A DNA stretch of 64,000 nucleotides. It comes from Intrasporangiaceae bacterium URHB0013 (lineage in GTDB: Bacteria > Actinomycetota > Actinomycetes > Actinomycetales > Dermatophilaceae). The translations under genes and the position numbers were made by a program. Below the pieces are notes generated by a model that searched no databases, was not told where the DNA came from, and was given only the letters and a program-made list of their open reading frames with translations. Location of the stretch: positions 186,001-250,000 of the forward strand of contig JIBA01000016.1 in the NCBI GenBank assembly GCA_000620545.1, read 5' to 3'. Each line of letters starts with the position of its first letter. The first letter of the stretch is position 1. Below are positions 20,182-29,199 of this stretch, in pieces.

Positions 20182-21495
20182 ATGCGCCCGCGCCTTCGCC
20201 GACGCCGCCGTCCGTCCACTGCCCGGTGGCTCGTCGTGGCCGCTGCCGTCGCGTCCGTCGCGGCAGCCTGCTCCTCCGGCCCGCCCACCGGCACCCCCTC
20301 GACCGGCGGCACGTCCCCGGCCCCGCCGAGCTCGGCGTCGTCTGTCCCCGCCTCGAATCCCACCTCGGTCGCCGCGTCGAGCGTGACCCCGTCGACGACG
20401 ACCGCGCCCGTCCCGACGACGACCGAGCCGTCGGCGCCCTCCTCCTGCGCGCCGGAGATCGTGGCGGGCATGGACGACGACGAGCGTGCCGGACAGCTGC
20501 TCATGGTGGGACTCGACAACGGCGCGAGTCGCACGAGCCTCGATGGCCTCGTGGCCCGCCGTCACCTCGGCGGGGTCATCCTGCTCGGCGGCTGGGACGG
20601 CGGGACGGAGCGCGTCCGCGCGACGACCCGTCACCTCGCGGGCCTCGCGTCGAAGGAGGACACCGCCGGCCTCGGTCTGCTGCTCGCCGCCGACCAGGAG
20701 GGCGGGGCCGTGCAGCAGCTCCGTGGCGACGGCTTCAGCCGTATGCCGTCCGCCCGCGTCCAGGGGCAGGGCTCGGCAGGCGACCTCACGGCCGACGCGA
20801 CACGGTGGGCCACCCAGCTGCGCAGGGCGGGTATCAACGTCAACCTCGCTCCCGTCGCCGACACGGTGCCGACCTCGATCGGCCGCGCCAACGGGCCGAT
20901 CGGGCAGTACGACCGGCAGTTCTCGAGCGACCCCGAGCGCGTGTCACGCATGGTTGGGGCCTTCGTCGCTGGCATGCGCGCAGGCGGTGTCGCCTCGACG
21001 GTCAAGCACTTCCCCGGCATCGGCCGCATCACGGGCAACACCGACGTCACGGCGCGCGGGATCACCGACCGCACGACGACGGTCGACGACCCCTACCTCG
21101 AGCCGTTCCGCACCGGCGTCCAGGACGGCGTCGAGCTCGTCATGGTCGGCTCCGCCATCTACAGCCGCATCGACCCGGGCACCAACGCCGTCTTCTCCGA
21201 GCCCATCGTCACCGGGCTGCTCCGCGACCGGCTCTCGTACGACGGCGTCGTCATCACCGACGACGTGGGCGCCGCCAAGGCGGTGGCCGACGTGCCGGTG
21301 GGCGAACGCGCCACACGCTTCATCGAGGCCGGCGGCGACATCACCCTGACCGCGCGCCCGGGCACCGTTCCCACGATGCACGAGGCCATCACCCGGAAGA
21401 TGAAGGCGAGCCCCGCGTTCGCGGAGCAGGTCCAGACCGCCGTCACCCGCGTCGTCGACCTCAAGCTCAGGATGGGCCTCGCCCGCTGCCCGTAG
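20182..21495 (+). CDS. Glycoside hydrolase family 3 lipoprotein, NagZ-like
   Basis: 437 residues. The signal peptide ends in a lipobox (SVAAAC), then a Ser/Thr/Pro-rich linker to about residue 95, then a family 3 barrel: LLVGLDNG.., LLLAADQEGGAVQQLRG, the catalytic loop KHFPGIGRITGNTD and the nucleophile region VVITDDVGAAKAV. NagZ enzymes remove N-acetylglucosamine from muropeptides. As a lipoprotein this one should work outside on the wall. The loop differs from the KHFPGHG of proteobacterial NagZ, with the variant form I associate with actinobacterial homologues. The start ATG at 20182 follows GGGGATAGG somewhat distantly. Confidence 0.9.
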   Translation: MRPRLRRRRRPSTARWLVVAAAVASVAAACSSGPPTGTPSTGGTSPAPPSSASSVPASNPTSVAASSVTPSTTTAPVPTTTEPSAPSSCAPEIVAGMDDDERAGQLLMVGLDNGASRTSLDGLVARRHLGGVILLGGWDGGTERVRATTRHLAGLASKEDTAGLGLLLAADQEGGAVQQLRGDGFSRMPSARVQGQGSAGDLTADATRWATQLRRAGINVNLAPVADTVPTSIGRANGPIGQYDRQFSSDPERVSRMVGAFVAGMRAGGVASTVKHFPGIGRITGNTDVTARGITDRTTTVDDPYLEPFRTGVQDGVELVMVGSAIYSRIDPGTNAVFSEPIVTGLLRDRLSYDGVVITDDVGAAKAVADVPVGERATRFIEAGGDITLTARPGTVPTMHEAITRKMKASPAFAEQVQTAVTRVVDLKLRMGLARCP

Positions 21496-21856
21496 CCCAG
21501 ACCGTGACACCGCAGACCGCGGATCCGACCGAGTCACCAGCCCCAACCGAACCCCACCCTCACAGGCTCGAGCCGACGACGACCAAGGGTGGGTGCAGAT
21601 CCGCTGTAGCCCGGTCACACCCAGTCATGACGAAGGGGCGCCGGGCGGGCCCAGGAGGAGCGCGCCGGGTGCGCGGTACGACAGGCCGGGAGGTGGGCAG
21701 CCGTTCGTGCGCGCGGCATCGAAGGCGGCACCGTGCCGCTGCAAGGCCACGTGCCCGCATACGCCGCCTTCGCTCCACGCCGGGCGGGCGAGCGGGTGGC
21801 CGCCGACCCCACGGCACGAGCGCCGTCGCGCGCCCGACGAGACCCAACCGAGGCAG
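21496..21856. other. Intergenic region, no gene or signal seen
   Basis: 361 bases between convergent nagZ-like and tsaD genes. Possible frames lack any recognisable protein pattern, and I see no strong hairpin, repeat or RNA. Confidence 0.4.
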
Positions 21857-22903
21857 CTACGCCTGGACGAGCGTGACCGGCATGGAGGAGTCAGTCGGAA
21901 GCCCGAGGTCGCTCGGCTCGCGACCCTTGGCCACCATCTGCGCGCCGAGTGCCGCGACCATGGCCCCGTTGTCGGTGCACAGCCCGGGACGCGGCAGCCG
22001 CAGGGTCACGCCGGCCTTGGCGCACCGCTCCCCGGCGAGTGCCCGAAGGCGCGAGTTGGCCGCGACGCCGCCGCCGATGAGCAGGTGGTCGACGTCGTGC
22101 TCCTTGCAGGCGAGCAGGGCCTTGCGCGTGAGCACGTCGACGACCGCCTCCTGGAAGCTGGCGGCGACGTCCGCGACGGGGACGGCTTCGCCGGCGCGCT
22201 GGCGCGTCTCGACCCACCTCGCCACCGCGGTCTTGAGCCCGGAGAAGGAGAAGTCGAAGCGGTGCCGTTCCACGTCCCTTCCGGTGGTGAGTCCACGGGG
22301 GAAGTCGATGGCGATCCGGTTTCCCTCTCGCGCAGCGCGGTCCACGTGCGGGCCGCCGGGAAACGGCAGGCCCAGCACACGGGCGACCTTGTCGAAGGCC
22401 TCCCCCGCGGCATCGTCCATCGTCGCTCCGAGCGAGCGCACGTCGTGGGTGACGTCGGGCACGAGCAGGAGCGAGGAGTGGCCACCGGAGACGAGCATCG
22501 CCATGGTCGGCTCGGGCAGCGGGCCGTGCTCGACGATGTCGACGGCGACGTGCGAGGCCAGGTGGTTGACGCCGTAGATCGGCTTGCCGAGGGCGAGCGC
22601 CAGCGCCTTGGCCGACGCGACCCCGACGAGGAGCGCGCCGGCCAGACCCGGACCCGAGGTCACCGCGACGGCGTCGAGGTCCCGCAGCTGCACGCCGGCC
22701 TCGCGGCAGGCCCGCTCGATGGTCGGCACCATGGCCTCGAGATGGGCGCGGCTCGCCACCTCGGGGACGACGCCGCCGAAGCGGGCGTGCTCCTCGACAC
22801 TGCTGGCGACCGTGTCGACGAGAAGTGTCTGCCCGCGCACGATCCCAACACCGGTCTCGTCGCAGGACGTCTCGATGCCGAGGACGAGGGGCTCCTCGCT
22901 CAT
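21857..22903 (-). CDS. tsaD: tRNA t6A threonylcarbamoyltransferase subunit TsaD
   Basis: 348 residues. [15 protein letters not shown] opens the ASKHA fold; the metal-binding histidines lie in [19 protein letters not shown] and [12 protein letters not shown] complete the site. With TsaB and TsaE it transfers threonylcarbamoyl to A37 of ANN-reading tRNAs, an essential modification. The start ATG at 22903 overlaps the rimI stop in ATGA. It is the last gene of tsaB-rimI-tsaD, the same order as in mycobacteria. TsaC is not in the window. Confidence 0.97.
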   Translation of the reverse strand: MSEEPLVLGIETSCDETGVGIVRGQTLLVDTVASSVEEHARFGGVVPEVASRAHLEAMVPTIERACREAGVQLRDLDAVAVTSGPGLAGALLVGVASAKALALALGKPIYGVNHLASHVAVDIVEHGPLPEPTMAMLVSGGHSSLLLVPDVTHDVRSLGATMDDAAGEAFDKVARVLGLPFPGGPHVDRAAREGNRIAIDFPRGLTTGRDVERHRFDFSFSGLKTAVARWVETRQRAGEAVPVADVAASFQEAVVDVLTRKALLACKEHDVDHLLIGGGVAANSRLRALAGERCAKAGVTLRLPRPGLCTDNGAMVAALGAQMVAKGREPSDLGLPTDSSMPVTLVQA

Positions 22904-23397
22904 GTGTCTCCCTTCGCGACCAGCAGGCGCATGACGAGCGCGTCCACGTCGCCTGGTTGGTAGTAGCGGCGGCGCACCGAGATGACCTCGAAGCCGGCCC
23001 GGTCGTAGAGTCGTCGCGCCGCGTCGTTGTCGGCCCGCACCTCGAGCAGCACCGACGCGACGCCACGCAGGGTCGCCCGGCGGACGAGCTCGGCGAGGAG
23101 CACCCGACCCGTACCGCGGCCCTGGTGGCTCGGGTCGGTGGCGATGGTCATGACGTCGGCGACGTCCCCCGCGACGTCGAGTCCGGCATACCCGACGATC
23201 GTGCCGTCAGGTGCGGTGGCGACGACGTAGTCGCGGCGGGGTCGGCCGGCCAGCTCGCTCCACCACGTGGCCTCGGTCCACGCATCGTCGACGAAGAGCT
23301 GCTGCTCGAGCTCGGCGAGGTGCGCGAGGTCGGTCCACTCGAGGTCGCGCAGCACGACCTCCTCTCCAGGACGCGCCTCCGGCTGCGCCACGGTCAT
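22900..23397 (-). CDS. rimI: Ribosomal-protein alanine N-acetyltransferase RimI
   Basis: 165 residues, a GNAT acetyltransferase. The acetyl-CoA loop is [22 protein letters not shown] and the C-terminal strand [23 protein letters not shown] is typical of RimI. Position between tsaB and tsaD, with ATGA overlaps on both sides (23394-23397 and 22900-22903), supports the name. The family acetylates the N-terminus of ribosomal protein S18. The frame is open upstream to 23496, but ATG 23397 is the one coupled to the tsaB stop. Confidence 0.92.
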   Translation of the reverse strand: MTVAQPEARPGEEVVLRDLEWTDLAHLAELEQQLFVDDAWTEATWWSELAGRPRRDYVVATAPDGTIVGYAGLDVAGDVADVMTIATDPSHQGRGTGRVLLAELVRRATLRGVASVLLEVRADNDAARRLYDRAGFEVISVRRRYYQPGDVDALVMRLLVAKGDT

Positions 23398-24107
23398 CCG
23401 AGGGTCGACTTCGCCGACGGCGGGGCCGGGGCCACGTCGGGGCGGCGCAGGTAGAGCGGCTCGAGCCCGTCGAAGCCGTGGGCCGGGTCGACCCACTGGA
23501 GCTCCCCGGTCGGAGCAGCAGGGGCCTCACCCAGACGGCGGACGGCGAGGTCGGCGAGCGCTCCACCGCTGACGTCGAGCGGTGTAACGGCGTGCGGGAG
23601 GGCCTCCGCGTAGAGGTGGGGGCCGCGGCCACAGGTCGGCAGGGCCCGCGTCTCGGCGGGCAGGTCGGCTGCGCGAGACACGACGGGCTCGGCCGCGCGC
23701 TCGGCGCCCGCTCCCCCGAGCGCGTACGCGGCGGCGTACACCTCTTTGCGGCGGGCGTCGGTCGCGACGAGCAGGTCACCGCGCCGGCCACCGAGCCATG
23801 CGTCGTGGGCGATGGCGTCGAGGCTCGTCACCCCGCGCACGGGCAGCCCGAGCGCGAAGGCGAACGTCCGGCCGGTGACGATGCCGACACGCAGACCGGT
23901 GAACGGGCCGGGGCCGATGCCGACCACGACGTCGGTGACGTCGCCGGGCTCGGCGCCGACCGAGCGCAACGCGCCGCGGACGTTGGGCGCGAGGTGCTCG
24001 GCGTGTGCGCGCGCGTCGAGGGTCGTGGCCTCCGCCACGACCGCGGTGCCGTCGTGCAGGCCGACGGTGATGGCGGTCGTCGAGGTGTCGATCGCGAGCA
24101 GGAGCAC
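23394..24107 (-). CDS. tsaB: tRNA t6A complex subunit TsaB
   Basis: 237 residues. LLLAIDTSTTAITVGLHDG and GIGPGPFTGLRVGIVTGRTFAFAL mark the TsaB half of the ASKHA pair that scaffolds TsaD. It lacks TsaD's metal histidines, as expected. GTG start at 24107. A 168-base, very G+C-rich spacer with an inverted repeat separates it from tsaE upstream. Confidence 0.95.
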   Translation of the reverse strand: MLLLAIDTSTTAITVGLHDGTAVVAEATTLDARAHAEHLAPNVRGALRSVGAEPGDVTDVVVGIGPGPFTGLRVGIVTGRTFAFALGLPVRGVTSLDAIAHDAWLGGRRGDLLVATDARRKEVYAAAYALGGAGAERAAEPVVSRAADLPAETRALPTCGRGPHLYAEALPHAVTPLDVSGGALADLAVRRLGEAPAAPTGELQWVDPAHGFDGLEPLYLRRPDVAPAPPSAKSTLG

Positions 24108-24186
24108 GTCGGTCAGGCTATCCGAGCACCCACGCGGCCCTCGAACCCGTGGCCGCCGCGGGGTCGCCGCCTGCCGCCGGGCGCCG

Positions 24187-24268
24187 GGCCGGGCGCCGGG
24201 CCGCGCGTTGTTCCGGGGCGCCGGGTCCGGGGCGCTGGACCGGCGAGCCGGCGGGCCGGCGCCCGGCC
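24187..24268. repeat. G+C-only inverted repeat between tsaE and tsaB
   Basis: Arms 24187-24199 and 24256-24268 are 13-bp complementary (GGCCGGGCGCCGG), and the left arm belongs to a direct repeat of GGGCGCCGGG. It would form a strong structure in the tsaE-tsaB leader. It may be an attenuator or just G+C-rich drift. Confidence 0.45.
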
Positions 24269-24275
24269 GACCGTG

Positions 24276-24740
24276 TCAGGCGGCGGGGGCCACGGCGTCG
24301 AGGACGTCATCCCAGCGGTCGCCCACGCCGACGAGACGAGCCGTGCGCACGTCGTCGCCCGTGATCGTCAGCTCGAGGCGCGACTCGCTCAGCTGCTCGG
24401 CCAGACCCGCACCCCACTCGACGACGGTCACGCCGGCGTCGAGATCGGCGTCGAGGTCGAGGTCGTCCAGCTCGATGGCGCTGCCGAGCCGGTAGGCGTC
24501 GACATGGACCAGCACCGGTCCGCCGACGAGGGACGGGTGCACCCGGGCGATGACGAAGGTCGGTGACGTGATCGGCCCGCGCACCCCGAGGCCCTCGGCG
24601 ATGCCCTGGGTCAGCGTCGTCTTCCCGGCGCCGAGGTCCCCGGTGAGGACGAGCACGTCGCCGCCGCGCAGGAGACCGCCGAGGCGCCGCCCGAAGTCCT
24701 GGGTGTCGTCGGTGGTGGCCCAGCGGACCTCACGCTCCAC
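24276..24740 (-). CDS. tsaE: tRNA t6A complex ATPase TsaE
   Basis: 154 residues. The P-loop is GDLGAGKTTLTQGIAEGLG, with SPTFVIARVHP and HVDAYRLGS following and VVEWGAGL near the Walker B position. TsaE drives turnover of the TsaBD complex. The GTG start at 24740 lies four bases after the alpha/beta hydrolase stop, so they are co-transcribed. The order hydrolase-tsaE-(spacer)-tsaB-rimI-tsaD keeps all three t6A subunits on one strand. Confidence 0.95.
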   Translation of the reverse strand: MEREVRWATTDDTQDFGRRLGGLLRGGDVLVLTGDLGAGKTTLTQGIAEGLGVRGPITSPTFVIARVHPSLVGGPVLVHVDAYRLGSAIELDDLDLDADLDAGVTVVEWGAGLAEQLSESRLELTITGDDVRTARLVGVGDRWDDVLDAVAPAA

Positions 24741-24744
24741 GCGC

Positions 24745-25995
24745 TCACGCCCCCCGGGTGCGTGCGTGCCTGCCGCGGCCGGCCCTGACGAGCTCGGTGG
24801 CCTCCTTCTGGAGGCGGCTCTGACGACGGTTCTTCGCGACGTCGGTGACGATGCGGCGCACGTAAGGCCGCTGGGCGACCTCCGTCTGTTGGGCCCGGGA
24901 GCGGGCCGACCGGTCGACGAGCTCGACGAGGTGGGCGTCGAGCAGATCAGGATGCTCGAGCATGATGACGTGGCCGGCCTCGTTGACGACGATGTGCTCG
25001 GCTCCGGGAATGCCCTCGACGATGAGCTCGCTGTGCGACGGCGGGGTCAGGATGTCGTCCCGCCCGTTGAAGACGAGGACGACGGCGTGCCGGAACTCGA
25101 GCAGCGCCGGGCGCTTGTCGAAGCCGTCGAAGGTCATCAGGTAGTCGTTGACCACGTCGAGCGGGGTGCCGAGGAGGATGTCGGCCGTGTAGCGCACGAC
25201 CGAGCGCGGCACGGGCGAGGCGAACGAGTTCTGCTCGACCATGAAGTGCTCCAGGTCCCGCGCGACCCGTCGCACCCTGCTGAAGAGCTCGGGACGCTGG
25301 CTGAGAGACCCCAGGACACCGGGGCCGAGCCGCTCGAGCAGCAGGCGGCCGAAGGTCGCGACACGTCCACCGTTGGCGAGCATGAGGCCGCCCGGGCTCG
25401 TCGCGACGAACGCCGCCCCCACCACCCGGTCGAGCACGAACTGTGGCTGCTGCTCTCCGAGGGCGAGCATCGTCATGCCGCCCATCGAGTGGCCGACGAG
25501 CACGAGGTCGCCGTCGGGGACCAGCTGGGTGATGACGGCGTGGAGATCCTTCCCGAGCCGGTCGATGGTGTAGCTGTCCCTGTCTGCCCGTCCCGAGCGG
25601 CCGTGACCGCGCTGGTCCCAGCTGACGACGCGGTAGCCGGCCTCCTTGAGGGCGCGACGCTGGTAGACCCAGCAACGCAGGCTCAGGCAGTAGCCGTGCG
25701 TCAGGACGACGGTGGGCAGCTCCTCGGGCCGGCCGTGGCGGGTCGCGCCCTCTGCGGCGGCGCGTGCCGCGTCGGGCGCCGGGAGGTCGAGCTCGACGTG
25801 AAGGGTCACGCCGTCGTCGGTGAGCACGACGTGCTCCTCGTCGGGCGTGATGTCGAGCAGCTCCGGGGTCTCGAGCGCCGCCATCGCGGCGCGGTGCTTG
25901 CCGGCACGGTCTGCGGCGATGCCCGCGGCCACACCGGCGGCGACGCCGAGCGTCGCAGCGGCGATGCCGATGACGGGGTTGCGACGAGGGCTCAT
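24745..25995 (-). CDS. Alpha/beta hydrolase with N-terminal membrane segment
   Basis: 416 residues. An N-terminal hydrophobic stretch (VIGIAAATLGVAAGVAAGIA) could anchor it to the membrane. The alpha/beta fold shows THGYCLSL (oxyanion), GHSMGG (nucleophile Ser), FNGRDDILTPPSHSE (acid) and NEAGHVIMLEHPD (His). A basic C-terminal tail (RLQKEATELVRAGRGRHARTRGA) follows. ATG 25995 overlaps the alr stop (ATGA). Homologues sit between alr and tsaE in many actinobacteria. The substrate is unknown; lipid or ester is likely from the fold. The frame continues upstream, antisense-like, inside alr; that part is rejected. Confidence 0.9.
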   Translation of the reverse strand: MSPRRNPVIGIAAATLGVAAGVAAGIAADRAGKHRAAMAALETPELLDITPDEEHVVLTDDGVTLHVELDLPAPDAARAAAEGATRHGRPEELPTVVLTHGYCLSLRCWVYQRRALKEAGYRVVSWDQRGHGRSGRADRDSYTIDRLGKDLHAVITQLVPDGDLVLVGHSMGGMTMLALGEQQPQFVLDRVVGAAFVATSPGGLMLANGGRVATFGRLLLERLGPGVLGSLSQRPELFSRVRRVARDLEHFMVEQNSFASPVPRSVVRYTADILLGTPLDVVNDYLMTFDGFDKRPALLEFRHAVVLVFNGRDDILTPPSHSELIVEGIPGAEHIVVNEAGHVIMLEHPDLLDAHLVELVDRSARSRAQQTEVAQRPYVRRIVTDVAKNRRQSRLQKEATELVRAGRGRHARTRGA

Positions 25996-27260
25996 GTCCG
26001 ATCCCCCGGCTCGCCGACGTAGACTCTCGGCACGCGAGCCCCGAGCCGGGTCACGATCTCGTAGCTGATGGTGTCGGTCGCGTCGGCCCACTCCTGCGCG
26101 CTCGGCTCGCCGGGCGCCCCACCGAAGAGCGTCACGACGTCGCCTGCCCGGGCCTGCGAGCCCGGCCCGAGGTCGACGACGAACTGGTCCATGCAGACCC
26201 GTCCGGCGATGGTCGTCCGGCGCCCGTCCACGAGAAGCGGCCCCACGTTGCTGGCATTGCGCGGGACGCCGTCGGCGTATCCGGCCGGCACGAGACCGAC
26301 CACCGTGTCGACATCGGGGACGTACGCGTGGCCGTAGCTGACTCCCTGCCCCGCCGGCAGCGCCTTGACGAGGGCCAGCCGCGCGCGCAGCGTCATCACC
26401 GGGTGCAGGCCGAAGTCGTCGTCGACCTGTGGGACCGGGGTGAGTCCGTACATCGCGATGCCGGGCCGCACGATGTCGGCGTGCGCAGACGGGTGCACGA
26501 GGGTCGCAGCCGAGTTGGCGAGGTGGCGCACCTCGGGACGGAGGCCGGCCTGCTCGGCCTCCGTGACGGCCTCGAAGAAGCGCTCCTGCTGGGCGAGGAC
26601 GGTGGGGTGCTCGGGCGAGTCGGCGTGCGCGAAGTGGGTCCAGATGCCGACGACGGTGATGACGCCCGCGGCCTCGACGCTGCTGGCGTGCTGCACGAGC
26701 GAGGTCCAGTCGGGACCGTAGGCTCCTCCGCGGCCCAGGCCCGTGTCGACCTTGAGGTGCACGCGCGCGGTGCGGCCGAGCGCGGCCGCCGCCGATGCGA
26801 TCTCGTCGATGACCCACGGCGCCGAGGCGGAGAGGTCGATGTCGCGCTCGATGGCGCCGCTGAAGTCCGAGCCCGGCACGCTGAGCCAGGTCAGCAGACG
26901 CGTCGTGAGACCGGCGTCGCGCAGGGCGAACGCCTCGGGAAGCTGCGCCGCGCCGAGCCAGGTCGCGCCGCCCCGGAGCGCGGCGCGGGCGATGGGCAGC
27001 AGCCCGTGGCCGTAGGCGTCCGCCTTGACGACGGCCATGAACTCCGATGCCGGGGCGAGGGCGCGCAGGGTGCGCACGTTGGCCTCGAGCGCAGCGAGGT
27101 CGATCTCGGCCCACACCGTCAGGCCGCGGGTCTCCGGCGAGGTCGGGGTCGCGGCATCGGACGCCGTCGCGATTCGCTCGGCGTCGGCGGACGTCGCGGT
27201 CCGCTCGGCGTCGGCGGACGTCGCGGTCCGCTCGGCGTCGGAGGCGTCGATCTGGTTCAT
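25992..27260 (-). CDS. alr: Alanine racemase
   Basis: 422 residues, about 50 longer than usual because of an N-terminal extension. The PLP lysine is in [13 protein letters not shown] and the second catalytic Tyr in [12 protein letters not shown]. It makes D-alanine for peptidoglycan. The extension (about residues 6-36) holds near-perfect copies of SADAERTAT, encoded by 27-bp tandem repeats at about 27179-27240. ATG 27260 is the start chosen. A downstream start would remove the repeats and give a normal-length enzyme, so translation of the extension is unproven. The alpha/beta hydrolase overlaps its end. Confidence 0.95.
   Translation of the reverse strand: MNQIDASDAERTATSADAERTATSADAERIATASDAATPTSPETRGLTVWAEIDLAALEANVRTLRALAPASEFMAVVKADAYGHGLLPIARAALRGGATWLGAAQLPEAFALRDAGLTTRLLTWLSVPGSDFSGAIERDIDLSASAPWVIDEIASAAAALGRTARVHLKVDTGLGRGGAYGPDWTSLVQHASSVEAAGVITVVGIWTHFAHADSPEHPTVLAQQERFFEAVTEAEQAGLRPEVRHLANSAATLVHPSAHADIVRPGIAMYGLTPVPQVDDDFGLHPVMTLRARLALVKALPAGQGVSYGHAYVPDVDTVVGLVPAGYADGVPRNASNVGPLLVDGRRTTIAGRVCMDQFVVDLGPGSQARAGDVVTLFGGAPGEPSAQEWADATDTISYEIVTRLGARVPRVYVGEPGDRT
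27179..27240. repeat. 27-bp tandem repeat in the 5' end of alr
   Basis: Two exact copies and a partial third of a 27-base unit starting GCGTCGGCGGACGTCGCGG. The period is a multiple of three, so copy number can change without a frameshift. Confidence 0.85.
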
Positions 27261-27330
27261 CGGTTCAGTCTCGCTGTTCGTGTGGGTGGGTCCGGGTGCG
27301 GGGCTTCGCGTGGGGCGCGGCGGCCGGGCC

Positions 27331-28848
27331 TCACCCGGGTGCGGACCGTCCCCGTGCCAGCAGGTCGCGCACCGTCGGACGTATGCCGTGGGCCACCGCG
27401 AGAGCCCGCAGCGGGCCGCCGCCCGACACCCGGTCGGCGGCCACGCCGTGCACGAGGGCACCGAGCGCCGCGGCATCGTGGGGCGCGAGCCCGGCCGCGA
27501 GCAGCGAGCCGATGACACCGGACAGGACGTCGCCGGCTCCAGCCGTGGCGAGCCAGGGCGGCGCGTCGGCCTGCGAGCGCACCGGGAGGTCCCCGTGGCT
27601 GACGACGAGCGTCGTGGACCCCTTGAGCAGGACGGTGCCGCCGATGAGTCCCGCGAGGTCGCGCGCGCTGCGGAGCGGGTCGGCCTTGACGTCCGCGGCC
27701 GTGATACGGAGCCCCTCGGGCAGCGTGCCCTCGGGCCGGACCATCCGACCGAGCAGGCGTCCGAGCTCGCCCGCGTGGGGCGTCACCACGGTCGGCGCGT
27801 CGCGCCGGCCTTCGATGAGGTCGAGCCCCCCGGCGTCGATGACGACGGGCAGGTCGGAGGCGAGAGCCGCACGAGCGACCGCGAGCTGCGCCTCGGCCTC
27901 CTCGCCGGTCGCCTCGGAGTCGAGCCCGGGCCCGATGAGCCAGGCCTGGACCCGGCCGTCGCCGATGACGGCCTCCGGTACCGCGGCACGGACGAGACCG
28001 GTCGGGGTCGGGGTGCCGACGTAGCGCACCATGCCCACACCCGCCTCGACGGCGGCGGTCACGCTGAGGACGGCCGCGCCGGAGTAGGCCTCGCCGCCGG
28101 CCACGACGCCGAGCACACCTCGGGAGTACTTGTCGTCACCGCTCGTGGGCACCGGCCAGAGGAGGGCCACGTCGTCCCAGGTGAGGCGCTCGACGGCGGC
28201 CGGAACCCCGCTGACGTCGGTGCCGATGTCGATGACCGTGAGGCGTCCGCTCGCGGCCTCACCGGCGGGCATGAGGTGGGCCGGCTTGGGGGTAGCGAAG
28301 GTGACCGTCTCGTCCGCCCAGACGGCGTCGTGGTCGTCCACCTCGCCGTCGGGGTCCAGTCCGCTCGCGACGTCGACGGCGATGACCCACGCGTCGTCGT
28401 CGATGGCGTCGACGAGGGCTGCGGCCTCGGGCCTCAGACCGGGCCGCCCACCGATGCCGACGATGCCGTCGAGGACGAGGTCGGCCTCGGCCACCACGGC
28501 TGCTGCGGCCGCAGCGTCCTCCGCTGCGACGTGGACCATCACCCCGGCGGTCTCGGCCGCCTCGAGACCGCCGGCGTGGACGCCGTCCCTGCCGGCTGCC
28601 GGAACGAGCACGAGGGCACAGGGGAACCCGGCCTCGCTGAGCAGGCCCATGGCATACAACGTGTCTCCGCCGTTGTCGCCCGCCCCTACGAGGCCGACGA
28701 CGGTCGCCTCCTCGGTGTCGTCGAGGCGCGCGGCCACCACCTGGGCCAGTCCCTGCGCGGCGCGCGCCATGAGCTCGCCGTCGGGCAGCTGCGCCATGGC
28801 CGCGGCCTCGGCGGCCCGGACGGCCGCGACGGAGTGTGCGCGGATCAT
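27331..28848 (-). CDS. nnr: Bifunctional NAD(P)H-hydrate repair enzyme
   Basis: 505 residues. The N-terminal YjeF_N epimerase domain shows [24 protein letters not shown]; the C-terminal ribokinase-like dehydratase domain ends with [19 protein letters not shown]. The protein repairs hydrated NADH and NADPH: the epimerase equilibrates the R and S forms, and the ADP-dependent dehydratase restores the coenzyme. The acpS stop and this ATG share a TGATG junction (start 28848; a TTG three bases upstream is possible), so translation is coupled. The alr gene follows after 70 bases. Confidence 0.95.
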   Translation of the reverse strand: MIRAHSVAAVRAAEAAAMAQLPDGELMARAAQGLAQVVAARLDDTEEATVVGLVGAGDNGGDTLYAMGLLSEAGFPCALVLVPAAGRDGVHAGGLEAAETAGVMVHVAAEDAAAAAAVVAEADLVLDGIVGIGGRPGLRPEAAALVDAIDDDAWVIAVDVASGLDPDGEVDDHDAVWADETVTFATPKPAHLMPAGEAASGRLTVIDIGTDVSGVPAAVERLTWDDVALLWPVPTSGDDKYSRGVLGVVAGGEAYSGAAVLSVTAAVEAGVGMVRYVGTPTPTGLVRAAVPEAVIGDGRVQAWLIGPGLDSEATGEEAEAQLAVARAALASDLPVVIDAGGLDLIEGRRDAPTVVTPHAGELGRLLGRMVRPEGTLPEGLRITAADVKADPLRSARDLAGLIGGTVLLKGSTTLVVSHGDLPVRSQADAPPWLATAGAGDVLSGVIGSLLAAGLAPHDAAALGALVHGVAADRVSGGGPLRALAVAHGIRPTVRDLLARGRSAPG

Positions 28849-29198
28849 CAACCCTCCGCGATGACGACGGCCGACGCGACGCCCGCGTCGTGGGACAGGG
28901 AAACGTGGAAGGAGTCGACGCCGAGGTCGTTGGCGCGAGCGAGCACGGTGCCGCCGATCTCGAGCGAGGGACGGCCGTCCTCGTTGGTCACGACCCGGGC
29001 GTCGGTCCAGTGCAGGCCGACCGGCGCTCCCAGCGACTTGGCGAGCGCCTCCTTGGCGGCGAACCGGGCCGCGAGCGAGGCGATGCCGAGGTGGCGCTCC
29101 TCGATGGTGAAGATCCGCTCGCGTAGCGCCGGGGTGCGCTCGAGGGTGGCCTCGAAACGCGCGATGTCGACGACGTCGATCCCGACCCCGACGATCAC
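28848..29198 (-). CDS. acpS: Holo-[acyl-carrier-protein] synthase
   Basis: 116 residues. [14 protein letters not shown] holds the magnesium-binding Asp, [13 protein letters not shown] the catalytic Glu/Lys, and [18 protein letters not shown] the end. It attaches phosphopantetheine from CoA to acyl carrier protein. The GTG start at 29198 lies one base after the glmS stop. Its position next to nnr and glmS, with coaA nearby, is common in actinobacteria. Confidence 0.96.
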   Translation of the reverse strand: MIVGVGIDVVDIARFEATLERTPALRERIFTIEERHLGIASLAARFAAKEALAKSLGAPVGLHWTDARVVTNEDGRPSLEIGGTVLARANDLGVDSFHVSLSHDAGVASAVVIAEG

Positions 29199-29199
29199 G

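Noticed and set aside
24108..24275. Small gene between tsaE and tsaB
   Set aside because: The sequence is nearly all G and C with repeats; no plausible start, ribosome site or protein pattern.
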